A stretch of 64,000 bases of DNA from the NCBI RefSeq assembly GCF_019710575.1, contig NZ_JAHWFK010000006.1, forward strand, positions 54,546 through 118,545, given 5' to 3'. This document shows, piece by piece, positions 58,146 to 64,000 of this stretch (position 1 is its first letter; the number at the start of each line of letters is the position of its first letter). The position numbers and the translations under genes are program-made. Origin of the DNA: Paractinoplanes polyasparticus. GTDB lineage: Bacteria > Actinomycetota > Actinomycetes > Mycobacteriales > Micromonosporaceae. The notes beneath the pieces were generated by a model that had not been told where the DNA came from, ran no database searches, and was given only the letters and a program-made list of their open reading frames with translations.

Positions 58146-59300
58146 CTACCGTCGCCGCCGACGCCGTAACCCCACTGCGGTAAGCGCTCCAACCACGGCA
58201 AGAACGGCCGCAACCCCGCCGAACACCAAGGCCGAGCCGCCACCCGACGGTTCCGAATCAGCCCGAGCCCCAGTACTGGGAGCAACAACCTCAGGCCGAA
58301 TGACACCGGGCGCGCTGCTAGCCGGCGAACCGGAGCCGGGCGCTGAATTGCCCCCACCCTCAAGCGGCGGAACGTCAGCAGTCAACGCCTTAACAATATT
58401 GAGCCGCCCAAACCCGCATTCATCATCCCGGCCCGGCGGCCCAATATCGTCCGCGGTGGAGGTCAGTCGATGAACTACCTCCCTTGCGGATAGCTCGGGA
58501 AACTTCGACCGAATAAGTGCGGCAGCGCCGGACACTATTGCGGTCGAATTAGACGTCCCATTGGACCTTCGGTACGTGGCTTTCGGAAGCGCGGTAACGA
58601 TATCTACACCAGGCGCACATATCTGTACCTTTGGATCAGGAGCTGATACTTCGGAATGCTTCCCGTCGCGCCCGGTGGATCCAACCGTTAGCACACCATC
58701 TATAGCGCCAGGATAGCCTATCAATGTTTCGGATGACGCATTAGCGGCGGCTGCAACGACGACGATGTCATTTGTGAGTGCGGCGCGTACCGAATCTTGT
58801 AGGGCAAATGCAGGGCCAACGCTAGAAGAAACGTTGATGACCTTGGCGCCGTGCTCGGTGGCCCATTTGATTCCCTTGGCCATCGGGGCAGGGTCGAGAT
58901 TCTTGCCCGACCTTGTAATCCGGATAGGCAACAATTTCGACGATGGCGCGATACCTTGGAGGCCGCTTCCTGAAGACTTCCCATGCCCACCAACGAGCGA
59001 GGCCATGGCTGTGCCGTGGCCAAAATCGTCGATCTTTCCGCTTCCGGGACTGGCAGTCGTCTCGTCGGTTCCATCAAGTAAATTCCGCCTGAGGTCCGGA
59101 TGGGGATAGGATCCCGAATCCACAATGGCGACCACTACGCCCGAGCCGGTCGAAATTGCTTGGGCTTGAGCTATTTTCAACGAGCGCAAGTACCACTGAC
59201 TGTCACGAACGCCGTCAGCGTGTGCGATGCTGGGTGGTGCTGCCGTAACTGCCAGGATGAAGATGCCTGCAGTTATGGATAAGCTGCGGAAAGTAGTCAA
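58146..59300 (-). CDS. mycP: Type VII secretion-associated serine protease (mycosin)
   Basis: 384 residues: signal peptide (cleaved near AHADG), subtilisin-type protease, Pro/Ser linker and a C-terminal membrane helix (about 355-378) followed by Arg residues, the MycP layout. Catalytic triad Asp61 in AIVDSG, His95 in DDFGHGTAMAS, Ser250 in GTSNSTAIVSG, with oxyanion Asn187. The usual Pro after the Ser motif is Ala. Its ATG overlaps the upstream Pro-rich gene by 4 bases. No other ESX core gene (eccB, C, D, E) is in the window. Third positions are richer in A/T than in neighbours. Confidence 0.88.
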   Translation of the reverse strand: MTTFRSLSITAGIFILAVTAAPPSIAHADGVRDSQWYLRSLKIAQAQAISTGSGVVVAIVDSGSYPHPDLRRNLLDGTDETTASPGSGKIDDFGHGTAMASLVGGHGKSSGSGLQGIAPSSKLLPIRITRSGKNLDPAPMAKGIKWATEHGAKVINVSSSVGPAFALQDSVRAALTNDIVVVAAAANASSETLIGYPGAIDGVLTVGSTGRDGKHSEVSAPDPKVQICAPGVDIVTALPKATYRRSNGTSNSTAIVSGAAALIRSKFPELSAREVVHRLTSTADDIGPPGRDDECGFGRLNIVKALTADVPPLEGGGNSAPGSGSPASSAPGVIRPEVVAPSTGARADSEPSGGGSALVFGGVAAVLAVVGALTAVGLRRRRRR

Positions 59301-60658
59301 CTGAGTCCGATCGCCGGTCCCGGGTCGATGCGGCGTTGTTGCGACGGAAGAACAATCGGGTCTACCCCTTCGGCCGTTTCCCAGGGGTTATCGGGATCCC
59401 AGCGTGCAGGGTCCGTCGGGCTGCGGTGATCACTTCTGCGGCTACCGACCTGGCCGTATGGCTGTCCGACGCCATTGGCGGAACTGCGTCCGCTCGAGCT
59501 GCCATGAGCTGCGGTACCGCCGCCGATGACTCCTCCGACAGGATTGACGCGATTCGCGCTTGTTCGCGCTGCGCCCGGCTGTCCGATTCCTGGCGTCGGT
59601 ACGCCGCCGATCATCCCGCCGGGAGGTAGCACGTGAACACCGTTCGCTCCCGAACTCCGAACGAGACCTTCCCGTGGAGCGCCGGTTCCGCGACTCACAT
59701 TCGGAGGCGGGGGGACGATGCCGGTGCCGCTGTTCGGAGCGAAGCCCGGCCGGGAGATAGGTGGAGAGATCAGTCCCGGGTTGTTTAGGGAGCCACTACT
59801 CGGGCTCAGTGGCGCCGGGGAGGGGAAACTTGACGGTGGAGGATTGATAGCCGTCGGATTAGCTCCACCAAGGACAAGTCCGGGCTGAGTCGTTGCCGGC
59901 GACGCGACGGGTTGGAAAGCACTCGGTGCAGGAAAGGAAGCGGAGGGGCGCGACGAGCTTGCGGAGTTGGGCGCGCTGCTCTCTGGCCCAAAAGATGGCG
60001 TGATTGGCGGGATGGGCGGTGGCGTATACGGACCGTCTCCATCTGGCGGCGGGTCCTGCCTCGACGAAGTCGGCTTGTAAAGCGTCGGGGTGCGTACATT
60101 CACCTGAGCCTGAGCTAGGTCAGCGCTGACTCCGCTCAATAGCGTTACGGCTTTTTGGTGTAGGGCCTCTTGACGGCCGGGGGCTACCGGGGGCTGTTCG
60201 CCGCTGGGGCTTGGGGTTGGCTGGGGCTGGCCGCTCGCTGACTGTTGTGGGGCCGTGTGGGTCAGCAAGAGTTGCTCGTTTGACTCGTACTCTCGGGCCA
60301 GGTCGTCCATTTCTTTCTGGGCGAGGCTGATGGAGAGCGTGGCCGCGGCGAAGGCGTCGTGGTTGGAGATGGCGGCTTCGTAGGTTTCGCTCAGGTTGGT
60401 GATCAGCTCGTCCAGGCGGGCGATGTAGGCCGCCGAGGCCGCGTTCTTTTCCGGGGGCCAGACCGACGCCAGGTTGTCTCGGTAGTTCTGCACCTGCCAG
60501 CGGTGCTCGACCAGCAGGTCGGCCGATTGCTTCCAGCCCGTCAGTAGCTCGTAATGCTTGGCTGTGTCGGGGTTCTGGATGAGCGCCTGCATCTGCTGCA
60601 TCGTCAGCATGCCCCACGGGGTACCACCGGCTCCTCCACCGCCGCCTGCGACGAGCAT
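59297..60658 (-). CDS. PPE-like/WXG100-type protein with long Pro/Ser-rich tail (putative type VII substrate or partner)
   Basis: 453 residues. Residues about 10-140 are helical with a Trp-rich middle (YELLTGWKQSADLLVEHRW; LASVWPPEKNAASAAYIARL; LITNLSETYEAAISNHDAFA), as in PPE/WXG100-like helical hairpins. The rest is disordered and Pro/Ser/Gly-rich. The last 40 residues carry a motif RWDPDNPWETAEGVDPI, likely conserved in related proteins. It overlaps both neighbours by 1-4 bases in a tight operon with an ESX-like gene and mycP, which supports type VII export. It may also be a scaffold; no activity is known. Confidence 0.65.
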   Translation of the reverse strand: MLVAGGGGGAGGTPWGMLTMQQMQALIQNPDTAKHYELLTGWKQSADLLVEHRWQVQNYRDNLASVWPPEKNAASAAYIARLDELITNLSETYEAAISNHDAFAAATLSISLAQKEMDDLAREYESNEQLLLTHTAPQQSASGQPQPTPSPSGEQPPVAPGRQEALHQKAVTLLSGVSADLAQAQVNVRTPTLYKPTSSRQDPPPDGDGPYTPPPIPPITPSFGPESSAPNSASSSRPSASFPAPSAFQPVASPATTQPGLVLGGANPTAINPPPSSFPSPAPLSPSSGSLNNPGLISPPISRPGFAPNSGTGIVPPPPNVSRGTGAPREGLVRSSGANGVHVLPPGGMIGGVPTPGIGQPGAARTSANRVNPVGGVIGGGTAAHGSSSGRSSANGVGQPYGQVGSRRSDHRSPTDPARWDPDNPWETAEGVDPIVLPSQQRRIDPGPAIGLS

Positions 60659-61104
60659 CAGAGGCTCCCCTCGCTGGTCGTGGGTGTTACCGGCGTCGTT
60701 GCTTCGGGGATGCCGACCTTGTCGAAGGCCTTGTCGACGTCGCTGACTCGGGCGTGCGCGAAGGCGTCGGAGCCGCTGTACTGCTTGCTGATGTCGGCGG
60801 CCGCGTTCGCGAAGCCCTGGGTGCCGTTCGCGTAGTTGTAGACGTTCTGGTGGGTGACGTCTTGCGCCTCGCGGTGGGCCAGCAGGAACGAAGAAAGCTC
60901 GACGAATTCGCCCGGTGGCGGCGGCAGCGGTGTGCCCATCGATTCGCTCACCGTGGACATGTGGGGGGCGTAGCTGTCTTTCACGTTGGCGGCGAGTTTG
61001 GCGGCGAACTGTTCCATCGCCTGAATGTCGGCCTCGATCGCGCCGAAGTCAGTGGTGCCGTAGTCACGCAGCCATGCGGGACCGCGATCCTCCTCCGGAA
61101 TCAT
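60658..61104 (-). CDS. Small helical ESX/WXG100-like protein
   Basis: 149 residues from ATG 61104, preceded by GGGGAGG with a 5-base spacer; the frame is open further upstream without a better start. Helical: IEADIQAMEQFAAKLAANVK, FVELSSFLLAHREAQDVTHQ, VYNYANGTQGFANAAADISK, with a short Thr/Pro tail. A canonical Trp-x-Gly is not seen, so the ESX-like label rests on size, helicity and operon partners. The stop is joined to the start of the Pro-rich gene (TGATG). It lies 92 bases after accE on the same strand. Confidence 0.6.
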   Translation of the reverse strand: MIPEEDRGPAWLRDYGTTDFGAIEADIQAMEQFAAKLAANVKDSYAPHMSTVSESMGTPLPPPPGEFVELSSFLLAHREAQDVTHQNVYNYANGTQGFANAAADISKQYSGSDAFAHARVSDVDKAFDKVGIPEATTPVTPTTSEGSL

Positions 61105-61196
61105 CCGCGCCTCCCCGGTCCGAACATTGAAGCGCTTGTGAGCGTAGTCGGTCACTGCCAGCGTCGGGGACCCTGTGGACAGTGACGAACGATGAT

Positions 61197-61394
61197 CTAT
61201 CGGGGAAGTGCTGACGCCTTCCACGAGTGGGGGGTCATCGATGGGCGTGCGGATCGGGCCCAGTGGGAAACCGGGGTCTGAGCAGGCTCGGCATCAACTT
61301 CGCTGGATGCTGCTACCAGCACCGTGACCAGCGCGGCCAGCTCGATGTCGGTGGGCTTGCCACGCACGACGCTGACCAGCGGTTCCGTATTCAT
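61197..61394 (-). CDS. accE: Acyl-CoA carboxylase epsilon subunit
   Basis: 65 residues from ATG 61394 (MNTEPLVSVVRGKPTDIE). LAALVTVLVAASSEVD and the terminal WARSARPSMTPHSWKASALP are the pattern of the actinobacterial AccE/ACC-epsilon family, which stabilises the alpha-beta carboxylase complex. The beta subunit gene (accD), usually immediately upstream, is missing here: the upstream neighbour is a divergent kinase gene. The T7-like genes follow on the same strand, so they may share its promoter. Confidence 0.85.
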   Translation of the reverse strand: MNTEPLVSVVRGKPTDIELAALVTVLVAASSEVDAEPAQTPVSHWARSARPSMTPHSWKASALPR

Positions 61395-61495
61395 CGACCG
61401 AGCGTACGACTTGACGGCGAAGATCCGGTGACACGCATCCCACACTCGGCTGATCGATTCGCTGTCGCTCGACATGACCGGGTATTTTCTCCGTG

Positions 61496-64000
61496 ATGTC
61501 TTCCTCTCCCCCGCTCGTAGTCGCTGACCGTTACCGGCTTGTCGCGCCGCTCGGTCAGGGCGGGATGGGTCGTGTCTGGCGGGCGACCGATGTCGTCCTG
61601 CACCGTGAAGTTGCCATCAAGGAACTGGTGCCGCCGCCCGGCCTGACCGCAGCCGAGCGGCAAGAGATGCGGGAGAGGTCGCTGCGCGAGGCGCGCGCGA
61701 TCGCCCGGCTCAACAACATCAACGTGGTCCGCGTCTTCGACGTGCTGCGTACGGACGCCGACCCGTGGATCGTCATGGAATACGTGCCGTCCCGCTCGCT
61801 GCAGGACACGCTTGCCGCCGACGGTCCGTACAGCCCGGTGCGCGCGGCCGAGATCGGTCTGGGCGTGCTCAACGCGCTGCGCGCCGCCCACCGGGCCGGT
61901 GTCGTCCACCGCGACGTCAAGCCGGGCAACGTGCTGATCGGCGCCGACGGCCGAGTCGTGCTCACCGACTTCGGGTTGGCCACCGTCCCGGGAGACCCCA
62001 ACGTCACGCGTACGGGCCTGGTGCTCGGCTCGCCGGCCTACATCGCGCCCGAGCGAGCCCGTGACGGTTCCGCCGGTCCGGCCGCCGACCTGTGGTCGCT
62101 CGGCGCCACCCTCTACGCCGCGGTCGAGGGCGCCTCGCCGTTCGCCCGCCCGTCCGCGATCGCCACCCTGGCCGCGCTGGCCACCGAGAACCCGCCGCCC
62201 GCGCGCAACGCCGGCCCGATGAAGCCCGTGCTCAACGGTCTGCTCCGCAAGGACCCCACGCACCGCATCAACGCCGAGGAAGCCGAGCGCTTGCTGCTGC
62301 GCGCCGCCGGCCGCCGGTCCAAGCTGAGCTTCCCGATGAGCCCGACGATGCGCCGTCCGGGTGTCGGCCGCGACCGGGCGGCACTGACCGGCGGCACCGC
62401 CTCCACCCCGGTCGTGCCGGGTCCACGTCCCCCGGTGGCCCGTCCGGCCAACCCACCCGGCCGTACGCCGGTCACGCCGGCACAGGGTCGTGCCGCGAGT
62501 CCGCCGCAGCCGCCCGTCAACCCGGGTCGCCCGGGCGCCGACCAGGGCCGCCCGGTCTTCGCGCCGGGCAAAGCGCCGGTGAGCCGTCCCGCCGCCGAGA
62601 CCCCGACGAGGGTCGACACGCCGAAGGTGGACGCGCCGCGCCTCGACGCGACCCGGGTCGACGGTCCCAAGATCGATGCCACGCGCGTCGACGGGCCCCC
62701 GGTCCGCGACGACAAGACCACCTTCATCGGTACGGGTCCCCACGCGCCCGAGCCGCCGCGGTCCGGCCCGCATGCGAGCGGCGGGATTTCCCGTACGTCC
62801 CGTGGCGCGCAATCCGGCTTCACGGCAGCAGACGTCGCGGCCAACCGCCGGAAGACGGCCGCTCCCGAGCACGAGCGGTCCCTGGCCGACGCCACGGCCC
62901 TGATCCCGCGGGTGGAACCCGACGCGCCGGCCGAGCAGAAGCCGGTGCCGGCGCAGGCTGACCCGACCACCAAGATCCAAACCCCGCCGAAGAACACGAC
63001 GGCCCCGGCCAAGCCGAAGCGGAACACGCCCGAGCCCGCCGACAAGACGACCAGGATCCCGGCCCCGGTCGACCAGACGACGAAGATCACGGGGCCCTCC
63101 GCCCGGCCGGTTGACCCGACCACCAAGATCTCCGAGCCGGTCGACCGGACAACCAAGATCACCGAGCCGGCGAAGAAGCCCGAGCCCGCGAAGAGCAAGG
63201 CCGAGGACGCCACACTTGCGGGCGCCAAGCCCACGGGCACCCAGCCGGCAGACGCCAAGGGCGACGTCAAGGACAGCAAGCCGCCGGCCAAGGGCAAGAC
63301 CGACAAGGCCGTCGTCGTGGACGCGACCCAGGTCGTGAGCCCCGCCAAGAGCGCCCCGGCCAAGGGCAAGAAGACTGCGGTGCCGGCGAAGAGGGTCGCG
63401 CCCGCTGCCGCCGGGCCGAACTCCGAGGGCGACACCCCGGCGGCCGACCAGAACAGTGCCTCGGAGGCGGCCGCGACGGGCGCCGCCCAAGTCACCACGG
63501 ATGACAGTGCTGCGCAGGGCGGCTCCGCGCAGGGCAGCACAGAGCAGGGCAACTCCGAGCAAAGCGGCACCGCGCAGGGCAGCTCCGAGCAGGGCAGCTC
63601 CGCGCAGGGCGGCACCGCGCAGGGCAGCCCCGACCAGGCCGGACCTGAGCAGGGCGGCACCGCGCAGGGCGGCACCGCGCAGGGCGGCACCGCGCAGGGC
63701 GGCACCGCGCAGGGCAGCCCCGACCAGGCCGGGACCGAGCAGGGCGGCACCGCGCAAGGCAACACCGAGCAGGGCAACACTGAGCAGGACGGCGCCGCGC
63801 AGGCCGGCGATGCCGAGAGCAGCGCCACGCGGGCCCGCGATGCCGAGAAAACCGCGCCGGCCAGCGATGCCGAGAGCAGCGCCACGCGGGCCCGCGATGC
63901 CGAGAAAACCGCGCCGGCCAGCGATGCCGAGAGCAGCGCCGCGCAGGCCAGCGATGCCGAGAGCAGCGCCGCGCAGGCCAGCGATGCCGAGAGCAGCGCC
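61496..64000 (+). CDS. Ser/Thr protein kinase with long repetitive C-terminal region, partial
   Basis: 835 residues are visible from ATG 61496; the gene runs past the window end. Kinase domain about 12-275: LGQGGMGRVW, Lys42 in VAIKE, HRDVKPGNVL, LTDFGLATV and YIAPERARDG. From about 290 the sequence is Pro/Ala-rich, with many short VDxTTKI-like motifs (PVDQTTKITG, PVDRTTKITE, ADPTTKIQT). From 63512 it is a tandem repeat of Gly-x-x-x-Gln (GGTAQ, GSPDQ, GSSEQ), then 57-base and 30-base repeats (DAESSATRARDAEKTAPAS). No membrane helix is visible in the window. Divergent from accE by 101 bases. Confidence 0.92.
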   Translation, partial: MSSSPPLVVADRYRLVAPLGQGGMGRVWRATDVVLHREVAIKELVPPPGLTAAERQEMRERSLREARAIARLNNINVVRVFDVLRTDADPWIVMEYVPSRSLQDTLAADGPYSPVRAAEIGLGVLNALRAAHRAGVVHRDVKPGNVLIGADGRVVLTDFGLATVPGDPNVTRTGLVLGSPAYIAPERARDGSAGPAADLWSLGATLYAAVEGASPFARPSAIATLAALATENPPPARNAGPMKPVLNGLLRKDPTHRINAEEAERLLLRAAGRRSKLSFPMSPTMRRPGVGRDRAALTGGTASTPVVPGPRPPVARPANPPGRTPVTPAQGRAASPPQPPVNPGRPGADQGRPVFAPGKAPVSRPAAETPTRVDTPKVDAPRLDATRVDGPKIDATRVDGPPVRDDKTTFIGTGPHAPEPPRSGPHASGGISRTSRGAQSGFTAADVAANRRKTAAPEHERSLADATALIPRVEPDAPAEQKPVPAQADPTTKIQTPPKNTTAPAKPKRNTPEPADKTTRIPAPVDQTTKITGPSARPVDPTTKISEPVDRTTKITEPAKKPEPAKSKAEDATLAGAKPTGTQPADAKGDVKDSKPPAKGKTDKAVVVDATQVVSPAKSAPAKGKKTAVPAKRVAPAAAGPNSEGDTPAADQNSASEAAATGAAQVTTDDSAAQGGSAQGSTEQGNSEQSGTAQGSSEQGSSAQGGTAQGSPDQAGPEQGGTAQGGTAQGGTAQGGTAQGSPDQAGTEQGGTAQGNTEQGNTEQDGAAQAGDAESSATRARDAEKTAPASDAESSATRARDAEKTAPASDAESSAAQASDAESSAAQASDAESSA
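63512..63790 (+). repeat. 15-bp tandem repeats coding for Gly-x-x-x-Gln
   Basis: A run of about 18 pentapeptide units such as GGTAQ, GSSEQ, GNTEQ and GSPDQ within the kinase tail. Copies vary in the middle three codons, and some are exact (the CAGGGCGGCACCGCG unit recurs in a row near 63652-63710). Confidence 0.85.
63809..64000 (+). repeat. 57-bp and 30-bp in-frame tandem repeats at the end of the window
   Basis: GATGCCGAG recurs at 63809, 63866 and 63923 (57-base period) and then at 63953 and 63983 (30-base period). The 57-base unit encodes DAESSATRARDAEKTAPAS and the 30-base unit DAESSAAQAS. The array continues past the window edge. Confidence 0.85.

Noticed and set aside
61391..63757. A 788-codon leftward frame opposite the second kinase
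   Set aside because: Its repetitive Gly/Ala/Leu/Arg composition is the complement of the kinase repeats; the kinase frame is well supported.

Overview
The window is chromosomal DNA of a high-GC actinobacterium. GC-rich third codon positions, frequent GTG starts and many 1-4 bp gene overlaps suggest this. So do lineage markers: a conservon (sensor kinase, roadblock, DUF742 and GTPase genes), SCO4848- and SCO6745-type proteins, DUF4272, a GPP34-like protein, a mycosin, the acyl-CoA carboxylase epsilon subunit, and an LpdA-type flavoprotein. The mix looks most like Micromonosporaceae, perhaps Actinoplanes; that is a judgement from protein content, not from a search. No rRNA, tRNA or CRISPR array was seen.

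Layout. 1-3.6 kb: the end of a secreted sugar-binding or hydrolase gene, a GH43 lipoprotein and the Leloir genes galE-galK. 3.7-8.6 kb: trpS, a 2H phosphoesterase, a YihY membrane protein, and a TetR regulator divergent from a membrane protein with two matching operators. 8.8-18.9 kb: a nucleoside import and salvage block (BMP-type ABC transporter, cytidine deaminase, thymidine phosphorylase, adenosine deaminase). 19.3-24.4 kb: the conservon. 24.5-29.1 kb: a phosphotransferase, a 176-bp palindromic element, an Lrp/DUF2000/PCD-VOC group, a glycosyltransferase, and an IS3 remnant followed by two tandem DnaA-box-like sites. 29.3-32.4 kb: two unusual proteins, one of which shares a C-terminal module with the conservon kinase. 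32.6-39.5 kb: deoxyribose and pyrimidine salvage (deoC, two aldehyde dehydrogenases, upp, a phospho-sugar mutase). 39.5-52.7 kb: a membrane Ser/Thr kinase, an acyl-CoA mutase, an M20 amidohydrolase, assorted housekeeping genes, an LpdA-like flavoprotein and DedA. 52.7-53.3 kb: tandem-repeat DNA without a convincing gene. 53.3-61.4 kb: accA, padR-drrAB, maf, a type VII secretion-like trio and accE. 61.5 kb to the end: a second Ser/Thr kinase with long repeats, cut by the window edge.

How the genes fit together. The BMP transporter, cdd, deoA, add, deoC, upp and the phospho-sugar mutase can carry a pathway from external nucleosides to free bases, and from deoxyribose phosphate to acetaldehyde and glyceraldehyde-3-phosphate; the adjacent aldehyde dehydrogenases could oxidise the acetaldehyde. 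The order cdd-deoA-add-upp-pmm-amidohydrolase-lpdA-accA-maf-accE follows, as I recall it, the Mycobacterium tuberculosis Rv3315c to Rv3281 segment. The conservon, IS remnant, ABC exporter and type VII-like genes therefore look like insertions into an old backbone.
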